Of a DNA stretch of 64,000 nucleotides, positions 39,685 through 50,864 are shown one piece after another. The position numbers and the translations under genes are program-made. Position 1 is the first letter of the stretch, and the number at the start of each line of letters is the position of its first letter. Source of the stretch: Panorpa germanica (Eukaryota; Arthropoda; Insecta; Mecoptera; Panorpidae); assembly GCA_963678705.1 (NCBI GenBank), contig OY783205.1, positions 27,333,034 to 27,397,033 on the forward strand, given 5' to 3'. Below the pieces are notes generated by a model that saw only the letters and a list, made by a program, of their open reading frames with translations, was not told the origin of the DNA and ran no database searches.

Positions 39685-41246
39685 TATAATAATTGTGTGT
39701 TTTTGTAGATTTGTTTATTTATATGGTTGGTATATTTTTGATTTGTTTATCATTTGTGGAGTTATTCTTTGCCAGTCAGGGAATACATTTATTCTATCTA
39801 CGGGAATCGAACCTTGACCTATGCATAGCTAAGACTACCTCAATCATCTAAAGAACGAATAACAAAATTGTTTATCATAAATCTAAAGTGTGCCCACCCC
39901 TTCCCGAAGTCTAATTGGTTTAAAACAAAAGAAGTTCAATTTAACGATTTCCCTGACTAAACATGATATGTTATCAATATAATTTAATAATTAATTTTTA
40001 TGTTTGGTTTAAAAGTTGTTTAAGTTTAAAGGTACCACTTTTGTAATTCTTAATTATTCATAGATTTATTGCTAGTAATTAGTCCCAGTCAAAATCTTGG
40101 TAACCTTATTTGCAACCCTTGTTACGGAGTTAATTTGAAACAGTATAGAGTTATTTATCCACAAACCGTGCTATGGCATGAATGAATGTGGTGGTCGTCT
40201 AAGCTATTAAGAGTCAAAGTCCAGACATCCCTTCCAAAATACATTGTGTACTTAGCTTTATACTGATATATAACAATGACAAAATAACCGAATTTAAAAC
40301 CATTTTTATTAAATGGCAGAATGATTAATTTTATGTCATTCGTACAAATGCATCGTACACAGATATGTGTTTGGGAGAGGGTGACACACCATCGGACGCG
40401 TCCCTCTCCTCCAGGTTGATTGATTGATGTTTATTAATTAGATATGTTTGTATAATAATACCCTATAATTGATTACGTTGTGTGGAACCAAATTTATCAC
40501 CCTTTGAATATAGACTTACAGGTTATATACAATCCCGATTAACAAACAGCCAACGAGGTACTATATTTATCAATAAATTAATTTGGTTTTTAATCTAAAT
40601 TCAATAAACTAACAATAATAATTTAAGTCATCAGAAATTTTAATTTTCGAAATTACAAAACTTTCCTAGAGAGAGAACAATAATTATCTATGATAGTAAC
40701 AATGTAATAGTAAGGTTTCCTTCATTTTCTAAACTGTCACAAACTAATAATTACTTTGTACAGTTTCAAAGAAAATAAACTTGAAGAGTTCAAAAACAAA
40801 TATGAAAAAGAAAAGAAAAAGAAATCAAATCAAACTTTGAATAACAAAATAATAAAAACTGTTAAATTAAATTTAAAATTAAACACTTTATATTTTACAT
40901 TGTCTGTTACTTTTCTAATATAGAGCTTCTCCGATTCTTTAGGCATCTGTCTTTCTTTATTCATCTATCTTTAATCTATTGAGAACTTGCTATTCTATTC
41001 TATAATTTTAAAATATATTTTAGAATAAAATATATATATTTTTGAGTGACATTTATATAAGTGATCTGTCATCCATGACAGTTAATCCTCATCCCCGGTA
41101 GGATATCAACCTCCACACCCCTAACTCATCTCCCGTTGACTCAGGATTCAGCCTTTCCAATTCATTCGCTATGAGGTTATAATTGCCTTGAGATCACTGA
41201 ATTTATAATGAAAATTTTTTATTCTAAAGAAAAATTAATAGCATAA

Positions 41247-41716
41247 GTAAAGTATCATTCCCACTCACTGCTTCAATTTAATTTAAATTGTTTAGCATAT
41301 GGCAATACGCGTAGTCATTCACAGTATCATTTTTAATTTAATTTAAGTTTTCCTAGTTTTTTTAGAACCTTACAAGGTCCAATGTTTTAAATTAAAAATA
41401 TTAAATCAAGAAAAACTATATTATATTATAACCTCCAAAATATGACAATCTGTCAAAATAGAGTAGGATTTATATTTAAAAGAAGTTTAATGTCAATTTG
41501 TCAAAATTAAAGAAATAAAAACAATTTCTATTACTAATTGTTATTAAAGATAGCAATTTTAATTATTTCATCATCAATTTTGTCGAACTGTCAAAATTTA
41601 TATTACTAAAGACGCATGCGCATTAACTAAACTCAAATTAAAACACGAATGTGAAAAGCTGAAATCTAAATTACAATATTAGATAAAAACAGTGAGTGAG
41701 TGAGAATAAGGCTTAA
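41247..41716. mobile_element. Family B MITE, copy B4
   Basis: Same orientation and same left terminus as B3 (GTAAAGTATCATTCCCACTC). The right end is TGAGTGAGAATAAGGCTTAA with TTAA at 41713-41716. The length is about 470 bp. It ends about 490 bp upstream of the first Dscam exon seen here. Confidence 0.8.
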
Positions 41717-42203
41717 AACTTTATATTTTTAAGTACCCTGTATATATACATATACATAATTGTAATTACTATATAGTATTAATTAATCCTGAATCCGATA
41801 TTTGTTTATTTTGGTTCACGTTCATAAATAATTTATCATTTACCAACTGAACCAAATCAAATAAAAATTTCCATTAACTAATTTACTAATAATCAATATT
41901 CCGTTAAATTCAAACTGCACAACTTCAAACTAAAATCAGTATAAAGTTGGTTTGATACTGTACTGCGGTTCTATTTATACCGGATACTGTTTCCAATTAG
42001 AGTTCTACGTAAGCGTAGCGCGTAGTGGCAAACCTGCTGACGTAGCAGGACCAACGGCCATATTATGTACAAATATGTCAATGGAAACCGTCACAAATAA
42101 TCACGCGGATGAATGACAGTCGCTTTGTCTTAATTCTATCATCAGCCGGTATAAAATGTGTGTGTAGTTATATTCAACTAATTGTTGTGTTTCTTTGTTG
42201 CAG

Positions 42204-42381
42204 TTTCGGTAAGCTTGACCCAATGGCAAGGTCCGTTGTTTTCGCAACAACCTCCAGGACGTCTGGTGTTTAGCAATGCATCTGGATCACAGGTATCATG
42301 CTCTGCTCTTGGAACACCGAGCCCCAGAGTTACCTGGCTATTGCAAGATGGCTCCACAGTCACGGCAGTCCCTGGGTTAAG
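42204..42381 (+). CDS. Dscam: Dscam-family receptor, exon encoding first half of Ig domain 1
   Basis: This is an internal exon of a Down syndrome cell adhesion molecule (Dscam) type immunoglobulin receptor, a neuronal and immune cell-surface protein of arthropods. The acceptor is TTCTTTGTTGCAG and the donor is AAG|GTAAGAGT. The exon begins in phase 1 (one codon base comes from the previous exon) and ends in phase 2. It gives 58 full codons. Visible landmarks are LTQWQGPLF, then the Dscam-like VFSNASG (N24 in an N-x-S sequon), the Ig cysteine C32 in SCSALGTP, the core tryptophan W44 in VTWLLQDGS, and VPGL at the end. The domain continues in the exon at 47536. The paralogue within the Dscam family cannot be fixed from this domain alone. 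The ATG or signal-peptide exon is not identified. The flanking 5' intronic DNA is more GC-rich than the surroundings. Confidence 0.9.
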
Positions 42382-42432
42382 GTAAGAGTACATTTTATAC
42401 ATACTAAATATTTTCACTATGAGTCTTTTCAT

Positions 42433-43092
42433 TTATTTTTTTATTTATTTATATTATTGTACAACATATTAAGTTTATTGTGTAAAAATTTGAAGTCGAT
42501 TGGAGTAAAACTGTCGGAGATATAGAGTTTTAGGTCTTCACCTCTCTGATGTTCTTTCGTGTTACTTTGAAACTTTTAAATGCGGTTTCTCTCACTTAAC
42601 TTTTTCAGAGTCGGTGCCATCACTTGCTCAAAATCTACTGGATCGATTCTTTAGAAATTTAAGATCGGTTCGATTTTTTTTTTAATTTTTTATTTTAACG
42701 TATTTTAAAATAACAAAGTTTCGGATTTTTTTCATGAATGATCGGTATTTTGACTTTTAAGTGCTGTAAAAAAGTGAAAAATCAATAAAAAAAGAAAAAT
42801 TTGACAGCGTTACCTGCAGAAACTTATCAACTAATGAAATCATTTTGATTTTTCGATTTCAGAAAATCGAGTGATGAGTTATGAAGGGCACGCAATGTTA
42901 CTTTTTTTTGTGACGTCTGCGGAGGTTCGCTGTCAATGCTTCATTTCTTGATATTTATTTATGAAAATTTACAAATATAACATATACAAAGTATGCTTCA
43001 AATATCATTTTATCATGTAGTAATTATAGAAATAATTATATATTAACTATGTCGTCAAAAAACATTATCGAAAATATGCTCTTCTTTTTATC
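42433..43092 (+). mobile_element. Family A element, copy A4, close to the Dscam splice donor
   Basis: Same family body as A1-A3, here starting about 51 bp downstream of the 5' splice site at 42382. The end (ATCGAAAATATGCTCTTC...) is recognisable, but the terminal C-run and TTAA are not. It lies in the sense orientation within the intron. Confidence 0.78.
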
Positions 43093-43800
43093 GACACCTT
43101 TTAAACGACTTATATTCTTATCTCTCGCTAAATTTGTCTACATAATATAAATATAACATAAAGGTAAATGGAGAACCCTTTGTGATCCTAAATTCTTAAG
43201 ATACTATTATTCAGAGAACGTAAGTACCCAGAACTTAAATTGCGACTATGTTTAACCCTATACTCGACAATATAATTAACACCATTTTACATAAATGACT
43301 TGTTTTTACATAAGGGATGTAACTACCCTTATATAATTTTAGATTGTTATTATAACAGCTTGAGTATAATATTTACATTTAATTTCGAATGTATATTTAT
43401 ACGGACGCTGAAGAGCTCTTTGCGTCTACCTACATAGGATAGTAGAAGCGCAGGATATAGGATATTATAATATCCTTGTATGTGATGTTGACCATACCAT
43501 GTCGCCGTCTACCTGGAGATCACTTGGATGAGATCGTAGGGATCATGATGTATTCAGGGTTGCCTAAGGTCCTGGGGTCAAGCATCTGCTTATTTATCTA
43601 CCCCTAAATTTCTAGTGATGTATGGGAAGGAGGGACTTGTGAATTCCCAAAGGTGTAGTGCTGTTGCCATTGAGAAAATAAAAAGATAATGAAAGATATA
43701 TATACGAGTATATATAGAGTACGATATATTTTTCAAAAGCGATAATATTTTTAACTTCAAAAGCTTTTTAAGTAGGGTGTATACTTTTTTTATTTTTTTT

Positions 43801-44083
43801 TATTATTTATTTATTTGCCGTGACTTTTATTCGTCATAGCCACCACCAAACATTTTTTATACATATTTAACATTTTATAATTTTATTTTACAAATGCCTA
43901 AATATTTAAATAATTCTCCAATCAGTTTTGAATCATTTAACAAAAATTTAGTATTAACAGAAAAAGTTTTAATCACATCTAATATTTCACTATTGAATTT
44001 TGATCTTTCTAAACTATAATTTATGCATTCAAATATAATATGATCCAAAGTTCCTTCTTCACCACATTGACATCTATCATCGG
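43801..44083 (-). pseudogene. LINE fragment E2 (antisense in the Dscam intron)
   Basis: The plus strand reads ATTTATTTATTTGCC (tail complement) through CTTCTTCACCACATTGACAT. On the minus strand this is the ORF2 C-terminal knuckle and 3' UTR. It breaks off at the knuckle, next to a short TATATATA run. Confidence 0.75.
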
Positions 44084-44619
44084 GGTATATATATACTTAG
44101 TTGGATAAAAATCACAAGCAACCGAGGGTTTTATTATATTAGTGTGTTATATACAAACAACTTTCTGACCCGTTTAAGTGAAACCTGATTTTCAAATAAA
44201 ACCGTTTCTCAACACTATATTGAAAAATGTATAGGACACATGCTATAGGTAATATATGAAGTAGTGTACTCCAATAGGATGAAGAAATATTAAAATGTTG
44301 TGCGTCAGTAGAAGTGGTCTATAGAAAAGAGTGAGGGAAGTGGGAAACGGAAATGAAGATATCACTCTTTGAACAGACCCTTACCGGCCTCAAAGTATCA
44401 AATCAAATTCCCCTTTACTTCTCAATACACCCTTACCTACCTTTGCTGTATTTTTACAAATACCATTCATGCTTTTTGACAGAGAGGAAGACCATCTGTA
44501 TGTAAATAGGCTTTGGTATATAATTATTTATGTACTATATATATAGAGAGAGTTACGCGAGCAATGGTTTGCAAGTGTTTCCCACTTAGAAAGCAATATT
44601 TTATCGAAAATAAAAATTT

Positions 44620-44784
44620 CAGATTTTTGCATTATTTTGAAAATTACATAAGTGACGTCACTAAGCCAGTTTAACTAGTAAAGTGATGCTCGAAATGTTA
44701 AGAAATTTTGATAAGTACAGTTTTAACTGTACTATCTAAAAATCATATGGATTTGTTGATAGTGGCGCAATAGTTATTGAGTGA
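44620..44784 (+). repeat. Family F dispersed repeat, copy F3, within the Dscam intron
   Basis: It runs from CAGATTTTTGCATTATTTTG to ATTGAGTGAT with diverged internal sequence, including GTACTATCTAAAAATCATAT. It is followed within 15 bp by the 3' tail of an antisense LINE fragment. Confidence 0.62.
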
Positions 44785-44798
44785 TTTTTTTTAAATTT

Positions 44799-45223
44799 TT
44801 ATTTATTTATTTGCCTTGACTTTTATTCGTCAGTCACCAACTAACATTTTTTTATACATATTTCACATTTTATAATTCTATTTTACAAATTTTTCACTAA
44901 ATAATGTTAAATCACTTAAGAAAAATGTAGTATTAACGGGAAAAGTTTCAATCACATCTAATATTTCACTATTGAATTTTGATCTTTCTAAACTATAATT
45001 TATGCATTCAAATATAATATGATCCAAAGTTCCTTCTTCACCACATTGACATCTATCGTCGGATTTAATATTAATTTTGTACAGGTGAGCTGGAGTTTTA
45101 CAATGATTACTTTTTATTTTGATTACAGTTGATATAATTTTGCGGGACTCATTTCTAAACCATCTTTTCTTACTTAAATTTGAATGCAACATATAATAAT
45201 TATAACAGTTATTAAGTGAAATG

Positions 45224-45224
<1 letters not shown>
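44799..45224 (-). pseudogene. LINE fragment E3 (longest; antisense in the Dscam intron)
   Basis: The minus-strand frame is open from the truncation to the stop at 44878, about 104 residues of ORF2 C-terminus. It has KKRWFRNESRKI, HLYKINIKSDDRCQCG, the knuckle CQCGEEGTLDHIIFEC and SLERSKFNSEILDVI. The 3' UTR ends at an (ATTT)n tail at 44799. Its 5' border falls exactly at a 58-bp TA repeat. It is a decayed non-LTR element of the same lineage as E1, E2 and E4. Confidence 0.82.

Positions 45225-45282
<58 letters not shown>
45225..45282. repeat. TA dinucleotide microsatellite (58 bp) at a LINE border
   Basis: An uninterrupted TA tract. It starts exactly where the 5'-truncated antisense LINE fragment E3 ends. 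Confidence 0.95.
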
Positions 45283-45290
<8 letters not shown>

Positions 45291-46289
45291 GTAAACAATA
45301 TGAAGAGCAAATAACTGATGCCATAAAAATGCAATAAAAACTTTAGTACCTTTAGTACGAAACTTGATACGAAAGCCAAAAACTTTCTAAATTACTTTCT
45401 ACAAGTTAAGAAAAAGATTATAAGTTAAAATGAATAGTATAATGAAAATTCTATTAAAAATAAAATGATTAAAAAGGAAACATCAAGTTATATTGAGAAA
45501 AAGACGAAGGATTGAAGCTTAGAATATGGTATACGTGAATATATATATATACAAAAGTTTTCTTCGAAAATCCATTACAACTCTGTCCAAGAAAGAAAGA
45601 CTCGTAGATCCCTGAAGACGTGTAACGAATCGTGACAGTATGACACATTTCTCTGGATTGAATCTATAATAGTAACCCAGTGTATACTCCATACTCTACC
45701 TCCCTTCTAGTTGCCATATTCTGTATTCTAGCTCTCTGCTACACTATCATCGTATATCCGCATTTACACTATGAAAATACACTACTGAAAACAGACATTT
45801 ATTCACTATAATCCTTCTGCGGATAGTTTTTATATTAGTTTGAGGAAAACCGCTAGATGGCAACACCACTGCACGTACTCGTAATGGAGAACTCGGAAAA
45901 CTTTTCTAACTGCATCAAAAAGAATTTGCTCTTTTTTGTAATATTCTTATTTATCAGTATTAGTTGTGTCACTTCATTTTATATCTTAACGTATGATGAA
46001 ACTAGTCCATAATTTTGCGAATTCGTTGGAAGGGTGACACTTCAGTTATTACAACTATCATACTTTTTTTAAATTAAAATTTAATTTCTTGTGATTCTTG
46101 GAATTATCGGGAAATATAAAAAAGATAAATATATGTAAGGAATATAACAATAAGTCGACATAATTATAATAGGTAGTTTAAACAGTGATAAGGTTTTCAC
46201 CTGGAAAGAACAGAATAATTTTCACGGTATAAATATCTTGGAAATTGATGAAATTTGATAATGAGGATTTCATTTTCATTCTCGATTTC

Positions 46290-46398
46290 TTAAGGTGAAA
46301 CGATACTTGGCCATTTTTGATTCGCGAAATATAGATGACGATACTATCGCCATCTATATTTAGCGAATCAAAAATGGTCAAGTATCGTTTCACCTTAA
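46290..46398. mobile_element. Family D element, copy D3: 109-bp palindrome of two element ends
   Basis: Arms 46290-46342 and 46346-46398 are inverted copies with about 3 mismatches in 53 bases and a 3-base spacer. Both ends are TTAAGGTGAAACGATACTTG. TTAA stands at each border (46290-46293 and 46395-46398). Each arm matches the left end of copy D1 at 518. It looks like an internal-deletion derivative consisting only of terminal inverted repeats, sitting inside the Dscam intron. Confidence 0.85.
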
Positions 46399-47535
46399 AT
46401 TTGAATTTGAACAATTTATTTATTTAAAGATAATCGTGTTATAACTGCATTTTCTTAGGAGCCCTCTGTATTATGTACTACATAGGTGGTTAAATATATT
46501 TCTCAATATTTTCGACGCTTTTTTCTTACCGATATAAACTTTTTCTCTAACGTTACATCTATTATTCTAGTCTACAACTAGTCCTTATTACTATTCTTTG
46601 AAATTCTTTTGTATTCCGTTTCTTTACCTCCCCGTGTTATAAAACTACATATAGTTAGAAGCTAAGATACATGGATACGGTACATTTCGCGTGACATAAG
46701 TTTTAATATACTGCGGTACAAGGTGGTATTGCCTCCTTACATACAACTATCCCCACCCCCCTTTAGGATCTTAGGATGGCACTGCTCTAATGCTAGGATG
46801 CCCACCGACCGTGTAACACATTTATAACTTTAATAGCTTCAACCTTAAACTGTAGTTTGTTACAAATCAATGGTAAAACTTAGAACGTCTCTCCTTCCTT
46901 AAATAACGTACGTTTAAGGTTATAGTTCTATAGTGACAGGTGAAAAATACGCGTTATCACCGTCACCACGGGACTAACCTTAGAACTAGAAAGACTCCGT
47001 GGAACTAGTTGAGTTTAATAGATTCATGGGCCTTAAAATAGTGTAGGGGAAGGGTAGGTTGCAACTACTAAGTTAACCCCATGAAAAGGAAATGAATAAA
47101 ACACCTAGGAACACCTCCACTTTAAAAAAAAAATACAAAATAAAGTGTTTTCTTTTCGAAGTCCTAACACAATATTTTACCCTACTTTTGCTTCCAGTTT
47201 TATCCACTAGATGTAGTAGTATGTACTTAACAAGTGTAAAATTTTATTCATTAAAAGCGAGTTTTTTCGTTTTTTTTCTTTTAATTGAAATTGTGTTACG
47301 TAAAATAATTTAAAGTATTTGTTTACTGTAGGGAAATATCTACATTTAAATGAGAAAAAGTTGAGTTTAGTTTGTTGAAAGTAAAAGTTTAAAGTCTTGA
47401 ACAATAATTATTATCGTTATCTTTTTAATTGATTGTTTATATTCATTATAAAATTACATCTGTCTGACAGGTTTGACTGTGTGAATAGCGTGAACTTACA
47501 GTCTAAAAATAACAACTTAATTTTTTTCATTTCAG

Positions 47536-47678
47536 ACAAACCCTTGGTAACGGAACTTTATATTTCCCGCCATTTCGAGCACAGGATTACCGCCCCGAAG
47601 TTCATAACACAATTTATAGATGTCGCGCTGATAATTCAGCAGGGGCTATTCTTAGCAGAGAAGTTCATGTGAAAGCAG
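47536..47678 (+). CDS. Dscam: Dscam-family receptor, exon encoding second half of Ig domain 1
   Basis: The acceptor has a pyrimidine tract (TTTTTTTCATTTCAG) and the donor is the near-consensus CAG|GTGAGT. The first base completes the split Arg codon of the upstream exon, so the reading frame joins exactly (phase 2 in, phase 1 out). The 47 codons contain QTLGNGTLYFPPFRAQDYR, very close to the equivalent exon of insect Dscam genes. They also contain the N64 sequon (N-G-T), the Ig YxC motif (Y86-R-C88) that should pair with C32, and SREVHVKA at the end, the usual boundary before Ig domain 2. In Dscam1-type genes a cluster of mutually exclusive exons follows this exon. No such exon could be recognised downstream in this window, which fits either a long intron or a paralogue with different organisation. 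Confidence 0.92.
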
Positions 47679-49788
47679 GTGAGTACTTAACACTTAAGAT
47701 ATAAGGATTGAAAAATGATGCATGTAGTAAAAATTTAAGGGTATCTTTTGACAGTTATACATACATCTTGTAACAAAAAAATATCTAACCCTTTTCAAAA
47801 TATGAAAAATTGTATCCGGGAACATAACTTAAAGAAAACGGAGATAGTCTTAGTGTTTAAGGGACACTTTTGTAGTCGTATTATTCATGGGGTTTTAGAA
47901 GGGTTTACCTTATTTCCAAGAAACGCGACCTAAGGTGTTAACAATACGTCTTGAGCAAATAGAAATCCAATTTCTATAAAAATCAAACCTTTTTAAGGAG
48001 CAGGATTCTCTTCCTATTCATCAGATCTTAATTACTCAATCAACACCAAGAATTTTCCATTTAATCATCAGTTAAAATATATGACTTCAACATTTTTTAA
48101 ACCACCGAAAAACCCTCGTCACTCTTGACTGTTTTTCTTCATTTAATATTTTTTACGTACACTTTTTTCTTTAACTGGAGTCTTATGTATAAGATCATCT
48201 TAAGTTTCAGACCGCAAACATAATTAATCTTTCTAATGTACTGTTACTTCAGTAAATAGAAGATTTATCTTTGATAAATCAAGATGAAGTACGTCAATTC
48301 CCAACAAGGGTTGTAGAGCAGGATAGAACATGTTTCTAGTACCTTGCGTGTACGTTTTAATGTTTGTTAGAAAGAGATGGACATAACCAAGGAGGTACTA
48401 TTCACGTTGATATATCTGTCGAACTAGAGAACATTACTTAAAACTTTTCAATCATTTATCGTTCCTTCCTTCACGGTACATTTTCTAAGGGAAACTTCTC
48501 AAACTCAAATAATACATTTCACCTTTTACGTAATCAGAAAACAAAAAAAAACACATCAGGAAAATAAATCAACTCATAGTTGAATCCTTTGTGGACAATT
48601 TTAAGGGGCTACATTGAAAAGTAAAGAGTTTTTTCTTAAATTAATCTTGTCTTAGCTCAAAGGGTCATTCACACTTTAAATAAACATAAAATAGTAGGTG
48701 GGAATAATACTGAAATCTTTAGTTCTAAATCAATTCACAACCCGGATGCACAATTTATTCTCGCATTTATAAAATAAAAATCGAATATTAATGTTCCGTC
48801 ACATAAAATAAATCACTTCTAGAAAAATTCAACTTATCATAACATTTTTAAAACATTTTTATTTATTTGTTGCACATACGTATATCAGTAGTCACATAAA
48901 TAACAACTGATCATTGTTCTACATTTAACACACATGAAACTTTGTAGTAAGCACAGGGTGACATAGAATAATACTTCAGAAATATGATACTTTACAAATT
49001 CATCCAGTTATAATCACACCCAGTTTCTATACCATTTTGAACAGTTTTACCACTCTGCAACATTTTCCAATCCAATACGTTACATAATCATCAATAATGG
49101 GGTAGTTTCCAGACCCTATAGAGGGTTGAATTCTGTTTTACCGACCCGACCTGACCTGACCGTAGTATACCATTCAGGTCGCGGTTTTTATGAAACTAAT
49201 TTATTTTATTAAAATCATTAATGATAATTAAAGAAAACCACATATTACCCAGCATCGTAAAAATAAAAATAAAATTAAAAAATGTGTAATTAATGTGTAT
49301 TGCATTATAAACTAATTTAATGGTTTAAATTAATGAGGCTGGAACGAAACTTGAAATGTTAATGGCTTTTAATTTTATTACACGTTATTATTAATGCATT
49401 GCTTGTTTAGTGGTGGAATATGAAAATTAGTAATTAATGTTGTGTCTTTTGGAAATAAAACAAACTAAAAATCTGATAGTTAGTCTGGGCAGTTACTACA
49501 GTTCAGCTACTATCGTGCATCGTGTGACCATATTATGCGAGTTACTAGCGATCACTAGCTTGCATTTAAACTATTACCCTATATTATAATGTTCCAAATG
49601 AAAGTTTATTTAGTTTGTTTCCTGGAAACCTGTAATTTTGGAAAAACTGAAAATAATTCTTATACTTTTTGCTCTATAATTTTTGATACGTAAAAGATAC
49701 AAAGTTGAAATTTGGCATGTGTATTACGGTGTTAAATGCTAACATTTTTTGAAAATTACAAATTAAAAAATTGGAAAAGGGGGCGTTG

Positions 49789-49975
49789 AGAATATTACGG
49801 GGCTCGGTAGGAAACTTTCGAGAACACTCAAATTTTGGATTATTTAATATTAAAATATGTTATTAAAAAAAAAAATTCAAAAATGTTATATGAGGGCACG
49901 GGGGCAGTTTTTGCCGAGGTTAAAAATTGAGCTAGAAAGTTTAAATTTTATATATGGGCAAATTTTATATACTTT
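49789..49975 (+). repeat. Family J repeat, copy 1
   Basis: A plus-strand stretch with CGGTAGGAAACTTTCGAG, TGAGGGCACGGGGGCAG and GAGCTAGAAAGTTTAAATTT is matched in inverted orientation at 55000-55200. The ends were not defined. Confidence 0.6.
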
Positions 49976-50864
49976 GGTACCTAATTTACAAATCGAAAAA
50001 AAGTTGGCCAAATAACGAATACATTGAAAATATTTTTTATTTTGTTAAAAACGGGGGTAAACTCTAGTAATAGATAAAATATGTTAAAGCAGTTAAGAAA
50101 CGAACTAGCTTGGAATTGTTTTCTTTGAAAAGCAAACCATTCAGCCGTTTTTCAAGTACCTAAAGACCAGCTGTTGATCAGGTCAGTATCTGTTGCCAAC
50201 TCTGTGAACGTTTAGAACACCGGTCCGGTAATTGCCATTAAACTTTCTATTAAATCTAATTTTATTTCTTAAGAAAATAACATTGTCGTTATCTACTTTA
50301 AGTATCGTAAATACACTTGGTACATGGATTGTTTAAGTATGTTGTTAACTTTTAATTTGTGCGTCATTCTTTCATTTCTCATTTAAGTTTTCAAATGTAG
50401 TAATATAATCTTCTAATTTTACAGTAAATGGAAACCTACAGATTAAACAGAATTAAATCATTTCTTTGCTTTGGATTATTTTCCTTTTAAATATAAAATA
50501 ATTATTTTAACTAAATCATTTGCGCAATCATACATTTTTGAACTAAGCACACCACTTACTAAATGAATATCAATTTCAACACATTTCCTATATGAGAGCT
50601 ATAATAAAATTAAAATATATTCATAAAATTTTAGAGATTTTTATGCTTGAACACGTTTTATGCCGTTGGATATTCAGATTTTGTTTGCGATATAAAAATC
50701 CGTAAAGTACCCTATTATATTCACTTATACCTCTATAATACAACGAGTCTAAGACCGACCTACCCTCTCTAGAATCGGGTGGTCTGTTTTCCGGAAATAA
50801 TGTCATAACCTTAGTGCGATTAACAAGATTTCGTATAAATGACAGTTGAATCGTTTTTGTCAAT

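Larger units (their letters stand above)
1..42203. other. AT-rich upstream intron and/or intergenic DNA
   Basis: No exon with convincing protein similarity was found in these 42 kb. The exon at 42204 starts in phase 1, so an upstream coding exon (the signal peptide in this family) must exist, but it could not be picked out. It may lie outside the window. The sequence is a background of AT-rich DNA with the repeat copies listed separately. Confidence 0.6.
42382..47535 (+). other. Dscam intron between the two Ig1 exons (5.15 kb)
   Basis: This is a GT-AG intron bounded by two well-supported exons. It holds a family A element (42433-43092), two antisense LINE fragments (43801-44083 and 44799-45224), a family F copy (44620-44784), a 58-bp TA microsatellite and the 109-bp palindrome at 46290. 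The remaining parts (about 43093-43800, 45283-46289 and 46399-47535) are AT-rich unique-looking DNA in which I see no exon. Confidence 0.85.

Noticed and set aside
39770-39850. tRNA gene or tRNA-derived SINE on the minus strand (GGTTCGATTCC box B match at 39803-39813)
   Set aside because: No acceptor stem, anticodon arm or correctly spaced box A could be formed, and no second copy with a tail was seen in the window.
42178-42432. Minus-strand 84-codon frame over the Dscam exon
   Set aside because: Antisense shadow of the plus-strand Ig exon, which has matching splice sites, phases and family similarity.
44878-45324. 148-codon minus-strand frame as a complete gene
   Set aside because: The N-terminal YIYIYI part is the translated TA microsatellite. 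Only the last 104 or so residues are meaningful, and they are a truncated LINE ORF2 end.
46178-46414. 78-codon minus-strand frame
   Set aside because: It reads through the 109-bp palindromic element and is not a gene.
50621-50863. 80-codon minus-strand frame next to family C copy C3
   Set aside because: No recognisable domain, no splice context; length is within chance for this window.
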